From: Xanthostigma xanthostigma | Lineage: Eukaryota > Arthropoda > Insecta > Raphidioptera > Raphidiidae | NCBI GenBank assembly: GCA_963575645.1 | Contig: OY754473.1 | Location: forward strand, 6,882,001 to 6,946,000 | Direction of reading: 5' to 3' | DNA: 64,000 nt | Shown here: piece after piece, positions 44,875 to 56,600 of the stretch | Position numbering within the stretch: the stretch's first letter is position 1 | Layout of the letters: each line of letters opens with the position of its first letter | The notes under the pieces: model-generated | The model's database searches: none | What the model was told of the DNA's origin: nothing | Seen by the model: only the letters and a program-made list of their open reading frames with translations | Program-made: the position numbers and the translations under genes

Positions 44875-47645
44875 TCAATTCTTCCATTGCAACAAAACAA
44901 TCAGATACGTCGCAACGCTGGTCAACATGGAACTCAGCAAACCCGAATCGATTTTGAAAAAGCCGTGGGCAGTTATAGCTACCTCCCTGTGAGCAACCTG
45001 TTGGGAGAATAACTCCAAAAACTTTCTCGTCGTCTGGTCGTAGCTCGTAGGCAGTTCGTACAAGAGTCGATCTGCCACAGTTGAGGTCATTTTCGCTTCT
45101 GAACAAACTGACTGACAGCTTGTCGAAAGAATGTATACTTCATACTAGAAACGGAAAATCATTCTTTTGGATCTATCCAACAAAATGGACGCATTGACAA
45201 CGAATCTAAAGATATTTCGTGATTGTTGTACTCACAATTAAGAAAGATGCCCATAATGCGGATGCCGTAAAATAGTGCAACAATGAATTACGTGTATCGG
45301 AATAATAATGGCTCTCTGAGTCATCGTCTGACATGTATGCAATTGGTGGAAACACGAAGAATAAAACGGTTACCGTTATTTGAATAATTACGAGCAAAAG
45401 GTTGATACTGAAAATTGTATTTGTAAAATTTAAAGCGCTGCAGAGATTGTTGTGAACTTTCATCAAGCTTTCAACTGGAAATGAACAAATAACAATCAGT
45501 AAATCAACAATGGACATTCCTGAAACATAGAGATTTGTAAATAATAAAGAAATGTGGATGAGCAACACAAACCCTACGGGATTGAGTTCTCGGTTAAATT
45601 GCTCGAAAATAGCTTCATTTTATAGTTTAAAGGTCACTAAGAAAAAGTGTCCCTGGGGGCATAGCCTAAAAACCAATAGATTTCTAGCTACAGGTACGTT
45701 TAACCAGATATTAGATATAGAGATATCCATTGAATTCACAATCCTAAAAAATCCTAAGTTCTAGAAATATGTTTTCGAGTGCGCTAAATCCAAATATGAC
45801 ATTATTATTGACGTGATAACGTCTTATAAATTGATGAAAACACCAGCTGCACGCACGAAAAAGTGTAACGCCGTAACGTTCCGCCTGACCCTGTGCGTGC
45901 AAGCGAGAGCGCAGTATAACCGATAGAGAAGCACGATCGGCGTCGGCTTGTAGGCATTTCACTCTTCTCGCGTGACGTCAGAGAGTAGTGTGCGTTCAAC
46001 ATTTTTTTCGGCTGTTCCAGCGATAGCTACATCTGACAGATGACCTTTGTTTTATAAACCGTAGAAATTAAGACTTAAAATCAAGATATCTAATAAAAAT
46101 GTCATAAATTATCGAATTTTTAAAGCAATTTTTCAGATAATACATCGTTATTTGTTCGTTTTTGCACGGATATTTTTTGTGTCATATATAATTATTACCG
46201 ATTCATCCAAGCCAAAGTATAACTGAACGCACGATAATGGATCTGCATTTCATAACAGCAGATAAATTATACGGTTTGTTAACAAATATATAATATATAT
46301 ACATTCTTTTAAATGTCCTTTATAATTGCTTAAAAATATGTATTTTGCTTTTGTTGATCAAATTATTAGTCGGTACAAATATGGTTTGACAGCTACTAAA
46401 ATTTAGGTTATGTATTATTAAATATGATTTTCGAGCGGAATACGTTATCACGTAAAACTATCGTCTGTAAACCGACTTTACAGACAACCAATTTTTTTTT
46501 TATACAGGGTGACACCTTCCAACATTACCTAGTTTTCGACTATTTTAAGCACAAAAGTTGAACATGGAACATGTTTGTGAAATTATTCAAATATCCCTAT
46601 ATCTAAAATCTCGCTAAACATATCTGTAGCTAAAAATCTATTGGTTTTCAGGCTATACGCCCATGGACACTTTTTCTTAGTGACCTTTAAACTATAAAAT
46701 TAAGCTATTTTTGAGAAATTTAACCGAGAACCAAATCCCATAACGTTTGTGCGGGGTTCTTTAAGCTTGCCAAATGCAACTTTTAGTTACAAGCAGCGTA
46801 ACTTGCACGATCATTCTATTAACTAATAAATGTAAGTTAGATGTCGCCATCAACAAAAGTCATGTTGTAATTCAACGCAAACATCTAACACATCGTTGTC
46901 GTCGAACGTCACGACATTTGCACGTTTTTACTCCCATCCAATGGCGCCTGTTGATGTTTCACATCATAAATAAACGTGTCGTTCTTTCATACAACTTACT
47001 TGAAATATTACTTTCTCTGCGATCGTTTCTTGCTTTCGAGCTTCCAAATTTCTCATCTAAAATTTTATTGATCGTTTCAAATCTGTTATTGATTTCTTTC
47101 AGGATTGTTATAAACTGAACAATTATTAGAGTTGAGAAATATTGTATCCAAGACGCTAGAAAATCATACAGTGCCCAAAATATGTGAGTATAACAGAAAG
47201 ACATTAATGTAAATTTAAAAAAACCGATGGCATGAAACACAACTGCAAAAATCCAAAATCTGACTGTTGTTTGTTTCTGTTCTTTTTCATAATAATTATT
47301 TTTATTTAAGTCAAGGATTCGGTCTACGTCCTTAATTTGGTTTCGTAAATCGATCATTTTTGAGCTGTTGCATTTAGACAAAATTATTGCCAACACTGCA
47401 ATAACATAGTTAATAATCAATGCAGAAATATCTGTGATAAAAATTATGGTTCCTTCCTGAACGGTGTTTGTAATATATACGTTTATTGACCATAACTCAT
47501 AAGTAAGCAAGCACGCAATTAATATCATTTTATAAATCATCTGGATTTTAGTGAGCTTTTTTATTTCGCCATGTTTTGATACGCTGAAATATGATAACCC
47601 TAAAATGTTGAGTTGTGCTTGTACAGATTTATTTATAAACGCCAT
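44875..47645 (-). CDS. Gustatory receptor gene H
   Basis: Exons are 47645-47000, 45474-45236 and 45144-44875, giving 384 aa. The start at 47645 (MAFINKSVQ, context CGCCAT on the + strand) is preferred to an in-frame Met 18 codons upstream because I, J and K start at the equivalent position and all four then have a 646-nt exon 1. Splice ends are donor GTAAGTTG, acceptor ATTTCCAG, donor GTGAGTAC and acceptor GTTTCTAG. The segment 2 loop reads CNSSKMIDLRNQI. Exon 2 starts IESLMKVHNNLCSALNFTNT. Exon 3 starts YEVYILSTSCQSVCSEAKMT and ends ATYLIVLLQWKN. Intron 2 is only 91 bases, the shortest of the array. Intron 1 holds a foldback element that is itself interrupted by another repeat. Confidence 0.88.
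45567..46762. mobile_element. Foldback element in gene H intron 1, interrupted
   Basis: This is the same family as 34309-34785 and 61807-62275. The two halves, 45567-45808 and 46501-46762, join to the expected structure ('...CATTATTATT' and 'TATACAGGGTGACACC...') when the 45809-46500 insertion is removed. Confidence 0.8.
45809..46500 (+). mobile_element. Repeat family 'TGACGTGATAACGT', copy 3, nested
   Basis: It begins TTGACGTGATAACGTC and ends in CGACTTTACAGACAACCAAT plus a T run. The interior carries 'CGTGACGTCAGAGAGTAGTG', as in copy 2. It splits the foldback element above, whose uninterrupted relatives lie in genes F and K. Confidence 0.75.
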
Positions 47646-48107
47646 TTTGTAATTTTGTAATTTAAAATGAAATATTTTGTTATTATTCATATGCCGCATA
47701 AAAGAATAAAATTAGTCACTTTGAAGAAATTACAGAATAATTTTTAAAGTTAATGTTCATAAACTAATTTACAGCCTAACAAGATTTTGAAAAAATCATT
47801 GACATTAACACAAAAGGTACTTATTTGTGAAAAAAGTTGTGAATAATTTTCAATAATTTTTAGATAATGGTTTAAATAATCTACGTCCTCTGTGAACTTC
47901 GAACTTATTATTTAGTACTGTTAATTTTTGCTAGTAAAATCGATCAAAGAAAACAAAACAAAAAATAATTATTTTAAGTGCTTTTGTCTCAAGAAACGAC
48001 CAAAAAAATCTAATAAATTTAAGTGATTATAATATATTAATTCAATATTGAATAGATAAGAAAAATAAAATATGTAAACAATAATAACAGGTAGTGTATT
48101 AAAGGCA

Positions 48108-48503
48108 CCGAGGGGGGTGGCGTAGTGGTGAGAGCACTAGACTCGCATTCGGGAGGTACCGGGTTCGAATCCCGGCGGGGACAGATGTGGCTGGGACTTT
48201 TTCCCACTGCCTCTCGCCGAGAAACGGTAATTCCTGTATCTTGTTGAGGTTTTCCATGGTTTCCCTCAATAATTCCAGATAAATATCGAGATGGTTCCTT
48301 ATTCAAGGCCATGGCCGATTACCTGTCAAACTCCTACCTGCCTACCTTATCCTAATTTCCTAAAAATTCCTTCATTCGCCCATTGCTATTAATTAAGTTG
48401 AAGATTAAAAATTGTAGAAAATAGTAATGGTGCGAATGGCGTCTGTTATGAAATAAAGTCGAGAAACGGACGTTAAACGCATTATTAGTATTATTATTAT
48501 TAT
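48108..48503 (+). mobile_element. Full-length tRNA-derived SINE with 15-bp target duplication
   Basis: The head has an A-box-like TGGCGTAGTGG (48118-48128) and B box GGTTCGAATCC (48162-48172). A non-tRNA body follows ('CTCTCGCCGAGAAACGG', 'TCAAGGCCATGGCCGATTAC'), then an ATT-repeat tail. Perfect 15-bp duplications AGTGTATTAAAGGCA flank it (48093-48107 and 48504-48518). A second, shorter copy is at 11318-11598. Confidence 0.93.
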
Positions 48504-48727
48504 AGTGTATTAAAGGCATAATGAGGCTATGTTTGTTACACGATTGCAAATTTGCCGTGAAATAATTTTAAAATGATAAACATATTTTTTGATTTATAAA
48601 TATGTGACTTTTTTATTCGTAACACAAAAAATACAAAACTGTTAATTGTTGTAATTGTAACTAAAATACAATTAATACACTTTTACCAATACAAATAAAT
48701 AAAATCGTATTTTCACACTACTGTGCA

Positions 48728-49231
48728 TAGGGCTTCACACGAGACGAGAGTAGACGAGACTATCAAAAATCTCGTCTCGGTCTCGTCAATCCCTAGAAAA
48801 TTCAATCTCGTTCAAGTCTCGGTCTCGTCTCGTTACCAGATGTCTCGTCTCGTCTCGCTTAATTTTAAATAATGATAATATATATTATATAAACTAAATA
48901 ATAAATAATAATAAGTAGTTTTTTAAAGCTATATTTATTACGTTATTACATAGAAATATTTGAACATATACATAAATTTTTTTATTTTACACATTCAGAT
49001 TTTATATTTTGTAAAATATATAGTTTTTTATTTCGACCTTTTCTAATTTTTCCAATAAAAACTTTATAAAAAAAATTTAACGAGACCATAAACGAGACTC
49101 TCGGGTTGCACTGTATGTGGTCTCGGTATCGTCCAAAATATTTACCAAAACGTATCGTCTCGTCTCGTCTCGCTTTTCCGAGACGAGAACGAGACGAGAC
49201 GAGAAAAATCTCGCTCTCGTGTGAAGCCCTA
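48728..49231. mobile_element. hAT-like element built of TCTCG repeats, 8-bp duplication
   Basis: Ends TAGGGCTTCACACGAGA / TCTCGTGTGAAGCCCTA are flanked by perfect ACTGTGCA duplications (48720-48727, 49232-49239). Both subterminal parts are arrays of the pentamer TCTCG or CGAGA in opposite orientation, around an AT-rich middle. An open frame across it is a translation of the array. Confidence 0.9.
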
Positions 49232-49440
49232 ACTGTGCACGACAACAAATTTCATTTTTTTCTATTATACTAATGAATCAGACCAATCTAGTTAGTTCAA
49301 ACAATAGGCGTAGTTATAAATCTCGCTGGTATACTCAGATCGCGTAACTGTCCTGTAGCTTCCACCACATGTGTTCCGTATCTCCCACCATGCAAAATAC
49401 AATTTTTTCGTGTCTCCGAAAAAAAATCAAAAACTACTTT

Positions 49441-49750
49441 AGTTAAGGTAGTACGAGCACCAAGGCAATTTTAAATAAAAGGCTTGATTTTTTTATATGA
49501 AGTTGGACTATGTCTAAACCAATTCTGAAAATTTTAGGGGGTTTGCCCGACTATTTAAATAAATAAATGACTTCAAAAGTAGGTATATTTAACATTGGCT
49601 TTATGGTAAAACGGTAGATGGATGATATGTTTTCATTGATTTCTCCAAAACTAGTCGGAGAAATCAATGAAAACATATCATCCATCTACCGAAATATAAA
49701 AAAAATCAAGCCTTTTGTTTAAAGTTGCCTTGGCGCTCGTAACCTTAAAC
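49441..49750. mobile_element. Inverted-repeat element with central palindrome
   Basis: The ends 'TTAAGGTAGTACGAGCACCA' and 'TTGGCGCTCGTAACCTTAA' pair. The centre pairs 'CGGTAGATGGATGATATGTT' with its complement around 'CCAAAACTAGTCGG'. It ends a few bases before copy 4 of the 'TGACGTGATAACGT' family. Confidence 0.8.
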
Positions 49751-49761
49751 TACTTTAAAAA

Positions 49762-50422
49762 AAAAATTGGTTGTCTGTAAAGTCGGTTTACGGACGATAG
49801 TTTTACGTGATAACGTATTCCGTAATACATAACCTAAACCTCCCAAAATTTGGTTTCAATCCGCTTATCCTTGGTGTCGGAATGATACGAAATGTCAAAA
49901 GTGACGTTTGCAACTGTCAAAGTATTATGTTCTAATAATAATTAGTTATTCCAATACTTAACTTAGAAGGCGTTGCATTTCACAAAATACTAATGTCAAT
50001 AAATTGAATTAAACATTAGAAATGCAGCCGTTTTCATGTTAACACAAGACATACGTTATCTTCTAATTTCCTTGTACGGCAAACAAGACGACCGACTGCG
50101 TCGCGCCATGCATTAGACAACATTGCATTTATACAGCTATTTTTCTATATAAATTTGTATAAAAAAACTGTTTAGGCAAATTCTGTTATACGAAATCTAT
50201 GTAAAATGTTCTCCTCTTTCGTTTAAGACTGGTTTCAAACCGATCTGATTTAAATTGAGCGAGAAATTAGCAAAGAGCACGCACAGGGTCAGGCGGAACG
50301 TTACGCGTTACGCGTTACGAACGTTAGGATTTAGGAACGTTACACTTTTTCGTGCATGCAGCCGGTGTTTTATCAATTTATAAGATTGGTGATTCATCAA
50401 TTTATAAGACGTTATCACGTCA
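49762..50422 (-). mobile_element. Repeat family 'TGACGTGATAACGT', copy 4
   Basis: It is in inverted orientation and matches copy 1 (4741-5398) almost base for base over long stretches, for example 'TTTAGGCAAATTCTGTTATA' and 'GTCAGGCGGAACGTTACGCG'. It ends 40 bases before the stop codon side of gene I exon 3, so it forms the immediate 3' flank of gene I. Confidence 0.8.
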
Positions 50423-50461
50423 AAATGTTTTTCTTTCATTTTTACTTAAAGAAAAAAAACT

Positions 50462-52875
50462 TTATTTCTTCCACTGCAACAAAACAATCAGATACGTCGT
50501 AATGCTGGTGACCATGGAACTCAGCAGTCCTGAATCAATTTTGAAAAAGCCATGGGCAGTTATGGCTACCTCTCTGCGAGCAACTTGTTGCGAGAACAAC
50601 TCCAAGAACTTTCTAGTTCTCAGGTCGAAGTTCGGAGGCAGTTCGTACGAGAGTCGGTCGGACACAGTGGAGGTCATTTTTGCTTTTGAACAAACTGATT
50701 GACAACTCCTGGACAGCATGTATACTTGCCACTAGAAATAAATTAATAGATTTTTACTTAGAAAACATTCATGAAACTACAAAGCTTTGAAAATAAATTG
50801 TTGGCAAAATTGGGTTGAGGAATAATTGAAAAAATAAGCATTATCATTTTGACTAACGTTTCGAAAATTATATATTCGTTTATCGACAGCTCTTTGTTAT
50901 GCAATGAAATACGTCCCTTCAATTACGCTATATAGAATTTACACTGTATATATTTTTGATATTTGCTCTATTAAAAAAACGATTTTCACATAAAAAATTC
51001 CAGCCAATTGGGCGACGGTACCATTCCAACATTAAAAATGTTGACATTTGATTATAATAAAGAAAATAAAATTTCTGATATCGCGTGAGGTGACACGGGT
51101 AATGGCTAGTATTCAATATGATATTTACTATTCGTTGCCATGGTTACCTACATAATATGTTTCACGTCATGTAAAAATTAATCAAAGCATGCCGAACTAG
51201 TTTATTTCTGACAGATCCATAAAACAAAAGAGCGGCTGATTTTTTTTTATTTTCAAAATATTTCCGAAACTAGTTTAGAAAAAAATTTTTAATGAAACTT
51301 TCTTGAAAAAATAAATAGAATAATAAGCCGTTATGAAAAGTAGACCATTATTATATAAAAAACACCGTTATAGCAAATATTTCTTCTGTTCATGTGCCGA
51401 TTTTCCCCAAAAACAATAGGGCTCTTCATATTTGCATACCAAACATCCTCCCAAAATTTGGTTTTGATCCGCTCATCCGTTTGACCGGTATCGTGTTCAC
51501 AGACTAACAGACGGACAGAGTTTGTTCAAAAATATGTTTTATGATTCGAGAGACCTCAAAACGGAAAGATATTGTAAAACTTTTCAAAAATGATTTTTGA
51601 CCTAAACTAGTACCATTCCCCACTTGTGGGTTGGAATGGTAAAAACATGAAACACCATCAAAACAGGAGCTGGGCTTCGAGGTTAAAAACTAACTGTGCA
51701 AGTATACTTACAACTAAGAAAATAGTCCAAAATGCCGCTGAAATTTGATAGCATAACCTTGAATACAGTGTTCCAACATAAAGTATCTCTGTGTCAAAAC
51801 TATCTTTATCAGAGAGAAATGCGATAGGTGAAAACAGGTAGATTAAAATGGTCAGCGTTATTTGAATAATTATTAGCAAAATATTGACACCAAAAATGTC
51901 ATTTGCTAAATTCAAAATGTCGCAGAGGTCGTTGTGAGCTTTCATCAAAGTTTCCACTGAAAAAGAGCAAATAATTTATCAATACTTTATTTAAACCCAA
52001 TTTAATTTTTAATTCCGGACGCTAAACGGGATGTTGTGCGTTTAAGACCAATGGCGTAGATATTTTTTTTCTGGTGGGGGGTAAAGCGAAAAAAGTCAAT
52101 ATTTTTAAAGTTTTATTAAGCCCCTTTGAATACGGAACCCTGAATATATTTATTGGATTTTGAGAATGGCTGATAAACGATACACGCAGAATTTGATCCG
52201 GCCAAACCGGGTTTTTTTATTCAACTTACCTGAAATATTATCTTCTCTGCGATCATTTCTTGATTTTAAGTTTCCAAAAGGTTCATCCAAAAATTTATTA
52301 ATAATTTCGAACCTGTTATCAATTACCTTCAAGACACTTATAATTTGAAATATGATCATAACTGAAAAATATTGTACCCAAGATACTAGAGAATCGTATA
52401 GTGCCCAGGTGAGGTTCTGAGTACCCTCGTAAATAAATACAGAACTCAGAAAACAAGTGCCAAGAAATACAATAACAAAAATCCATAATTTGTTTGTTAT
52501 TTGTTTCTGTTCTTTTCCATAATAACTATTTTTATTTACGTGCAGGATTTTGTCTACATTTTTCATTTGATTTTGTAAATCGATCATTTTTGTGCTGTTG
52601 CATTTAGACAAAACTACTGCCAAAATTGCGACGACAAAGTTAATAATCATTGCAATCATATTTGTAATGTATACGAGACTGGCCGACCCAGAACTGTTCG
52701 AAATATATATATCAACCATCCATAACATATAAAGAACCAAACATATTATTACAATTATTTTATAAATGATCTGAATTTTGGTGAGTTTTTTTATTTCGTC
52801 ATGCTTTGATAAACTAAAATAGGATAATCCTAAAATGTTGAGTTGTATTTGTAAAAAATTATTCACAGTAGCCAT
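50462..52875 (-). CDS. Gustatory receptor gene I
   Basis: Exons are 52875-52230, 51956-51712 and 50731-50462, giving 386 aa. The start at 52875 (MATVNNFLQ) matches J and K; an in-frame Met nine codons upstream is not shared. Splice ends are donor GTAAGTTG after TTTCAG, acceptor TTTTTCAG, donor GTAAGTATAC and acceptor TTATTTCTAG. The segment 2 loop reads CNSTKMIDLQNQM. Exon 2 starts VETLMKAHNDLCDILNLAND. Exon 3 reads WQVYMLSRSCQSVCSKAKMT and ends TTYLIVLLQWKK. Exon 1 is very close to gene J (shared FIYEGT(Q/G)NLTWA(L/I)YDSL), whereas exon 3 has clearly more differences from J than J has from K. Confidence 0.89.
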
Positions 52876-53661
52876 TTTATACTTTGTAGAAGTAAAATTC
52901 ATACAAACATTGCACCAAAGAAGTCGTGATAGTTTGAAATTATTACAAAGAATAATTTTTTAAGTTATCGTCTATTTTTTATTACTGATTCGTTCAACAA
53001 ACAGAATTGGTAATAATCGCAATTTACAAATAATGTTTATCACTTTATTTTAATATAAATTTAAAGTTGTAACAAAGAGAAAAATTGCCCGAGGTATTGT
53101 TGGGGTATATTTTATTAAAATGAGAACAATTTATATTTTTTCAATAGTTTTATAATACTAACAAAGATTGATTGATTAAAGAATGGACTGGAATATAGGG
53201 GTCCATTATTTACGACTGATTAAAAAGCATTTTTATTATTTGAACGCAATATTATTCTTGTTGAATGGAACAAAAAAATGTATATAAGTATAATACATCA
53301 TACAAATAATAATACGTAATAAGTCAATAATTATTATATGACAAATGATTGGTCAGAAATCAGTGACGTACTATCAATTTTTAACAGTGTGCATATTGAA
53401 AATGTAAAATATATTTTTTGCACACTCCCCTAAAAAACAGTTGTTTCTCATGCCTGTATAGCTATCGTGAAATGATACATTTATAACACTAGTGCTGTAA
53501 AATTGTCGTAAAAACGATCAGAAGTGTTCTTGTTCAAAATTTAATCATCAAACATTTTGAAAATGAGCTTAAAATCAACCATTTTATGGGAGGCGCGTGC
53601 AAAAAATGAAGTAAGCATCTCGATTGTAATGATTTCGTAACTCGTGTCTTTCATTTTGACT
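52876..53661. other. Spacer between genes I and J
   Basis: Compact AT-rich spacer that is collinear with the J-K spacer from about 53160 on ('CATTATTTACGACTGATTAA' against 'CATTATTTTTGACTGATTAA'; 'TAACAGTGTGCATATTGAAA' in both). I see no gene. It must contain both the 5' region of I and the 3' end of J. Confidence 0.6.
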
Positions 53662-56600
53662 TTAATTCTTCCATTGCAACAAAACAATTAGATACGTTGC
53701 AATGCTGGTCAACATGGAACTCAGCAAACCCGAATCGATTTTGAAAAAGCCGTGGGCAGTTATAGCTACGTCCCTGTGAGCAACCTGTTGCGAGAACAAC
53801 TCCAAAAACTTTCTCGTCGTCTTGTCGTAGTTCGTAGGCAGTTCGTACAAGAGTCGATCGACCACAGTCGAAGTCATTTTCGCTTTTGAACAAACTGACT
53901 GACAACTCGTCGAAAGAATGTATACTTCCCACTGAAAATTAAATAGAAATACTTGCTTTTTATTTAGAAATAAATTACAAAACTACAAAAAAAACGTTGT
54001 GTGTTTTACACTGCACACTACAGAAGTGTAACTGCTATAATTGTAAAAAAAATGCCATCGATCGCCAGGATCCAACCCACGACATTCAGGTTACAAGGAA
54101 GCTGATCTGTCTCGCCGCCACCTTAACCTAATGTTCTACAGAGCGTCGGTCTGGCTTCAGGGAATACCAGGTCCAGTCTGGTAAGGATTTTTTCTTCTCA
54201 GTTACATGGTCTCATAGAGGCGTTTCACAATTTTCCCGGTAATGTTTTAGGTCCCAGACCGACCCTGGTTCTATAGTCAGTTTTTATAGTATAGTGCAAC
54301 GGTTCGTTACATTTTTCGATTTTACCTACCGTGTCAAAAAAGTTTTATTTCAAAAACTTTCTTTCAAAAATGAATAGAATAATAAAATACAAGTACTTAT
54401 ATCGTTGTAATAGAAAAATAACGTTATAGTACGTATTCTTTCTGAACATGTGCCGATTTTTTTCCAAAAAAATAACAGGATCTTCTTATTTACACGCCAA
54501 ACAGCCTATTGAAATTTGATATCGATCCGGTCAGCCGTTTGATAATGTATCGTGCTCACAGACAAAAATATTATTTGACCTTCAGAGACCGCTAAATGAA
54601 AAAAAATTGGACCGTTCCCCGATTGTAGACTTAGAATGGTAATAGTTATTGGCGTAACTAGTAGTCTAAGTCATTCATCACGCTGACAGGTCATGACTTA
54701 GCCTACAAGTTGCGCCCATAATTTTATTCAACAATTGCGCGTTATTCATGTTTTAATTATAATGAGATGTTGTAAATATCTATTTATTTCTTTATAAAAA
54801 AAACTGTCAATACTAACAGCACCAAACAGCACGATTCAATGTTTTGGTTTGAGGTTAGCCGGTTATGAATAAACTCCATGTCGAAAACATTCGGCCTCTC
54901 AATTTTAGTCTCAATGGGTAACAACGGAGTTGTTGTTACCTACTATTTCGTTACGACTCAGAAAATAGTTACGTTTATTTTCATTACTCCACAATGGCCG
55001 AGCTAGTAGGAATCTTCATTGAGTTATGACAAGTAATTGTCACCAGTCGGTAAATGGCTATTTAGGGTTCGGTTTTTAGGCATGATAAAACATGAATAAC
55101 GCGCATGAGTTGAATAAAATATATTTTTTGTCAACTAGTCTAGCTGTTATTCGCGGTTATTAGAGGTACTTACAACTAAGAAAAGAGTCCAACATGACGC
55201 TGCAATGAGACAGCACACAGTAAGGTGGACATTGTCTATCCCCGCGTCTGAAATATCTTCCTTGGAGATGAAGTCAAGCGGTGAAAACAGGAAGATCAAA
55301 ATTGTCAAAGTTATTTGAACAATTGCTAGCAAAAGGTTGATACTGAAAATTTCATTTGTTAAATTCAAAATGTCGCAGAGATCGTTGTGAGCTTTCATCA
55401 AAGTTTCCACTGAAAAATAATAAAAGTAATAACTAATCATTTATTTGAGCCCAAATTCATTTTTAACCCCCGACGCAAAACGGGGAGTGATGATGGTAAC
55501 TTAAAGACAGATGATCCGATTTTGATACGGTTTTGTTTTCACACGTGAGCCGTCGTAAAACACCTGGCAGTTGCGAAACACAAACTTAAACGAAATTATA
55601 ATTGCTAAATTTCGCCCTGTCATCTAACGAAATTCTAGTAACTAAATATCGCCCTGTAACTAAATTTCATCCTGTAACTAAATTTTGCCCGGTCATCTAG
55701 TTGTCGCCTGTAACAAAAGCCAAGTTATAATCCAACGCATACACAAAGTAAGCGTCACGCACTAGTAACTAAATGTCGCCCCGTTATTTAGATGTCGCCT
55801 TCAACGCACACAAACGCAACGCCGTCCCATAAAAATGTCGCGACATTTGCACGGTTTTACTCCCAACCAAACGCGCCATTAAATGTTTCGCATCAAAAAC
55901 AACGTTGTAGCATATATTTCTTCGGTGCATGAGTCGTTTTTTATCAAAAACGAAAATGCTTCTGCTATCAAAATTTGGTTTCGGTCCGTTTGACCCATTG
56001 GCTTGTAGACAAACAGACGAACAGACATTTTACAAAAATATGTTTTTTGAAGAATCGGAGGACCATAAAACGAAATAATATTTTAAAATTATGAAAAGTG
56101 AATTTTGACCTAAATGGTAAAATAATTGAGTTTGAAAATTATTGGCAAGCGGGCAAACAATACACACGAAACTTGCTCCCAGTGGCGTAGCTACCTAGGG
56201 GCTAGGCGGGGCAGTGCCCCGGGGCCCTCAAGCTTAGGGGGCCCTCAAATCCTTACCAGAAAATCTCGATCGACCTGAACTTTTGAAAATTTCTCCCATT
56301 TTCAAAATAAATATGACAGGTTGCAACCCGACTTTAATCATAGCAACTCAGTTGAGAGAAATTCGAAAGTTATACCTAGGGAATTCCCTTAAATTCTTTC
56401 TGTGGGTTGGCAGTGTTGTCAGTTTGACGGATAGCGATATGTGCGTTTTATTATTCATCGATATGCGTTTTATTGTGAATTCGAGTCAAGATTTTTTTTT
56501 TTGAGAACGGTTAAAAATTTATGCTGTATTAGGAGTAAGTAAGTTAATGACAATAAACTTTTTAGTACTGGTCAATATAGTGGTTCAATTTTACTTGATT

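Larger units (their letters stand above)
47646..50461. other. Spacer between genes H and I
   Basis: Almost all of it is accounted for by insertions: a SINE (48108-48503), a hAT-like element (48728-49231), an inverted-repeat element (49441-49750) and an inverted copy of the 'TGACGTGATAACGT' family (49762-50422). The short sequence between them (48509-48720) aligns with the flank at 44257-44475. No gene is supported. Confidence 0.65.

Noticed and set aside
44861-45106. 81-aa frame overlapping exon 3 of gene H (and similar frames over J and K exon 3)
   Set aside because: Alternate-frame shadow of conserved receptor exons; its conservation follows from the coding frame.
48037-48312. 91-aa frame on the minus strand over the SINE
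   Set aside because: Translation of the tRNA-derived SINE body.
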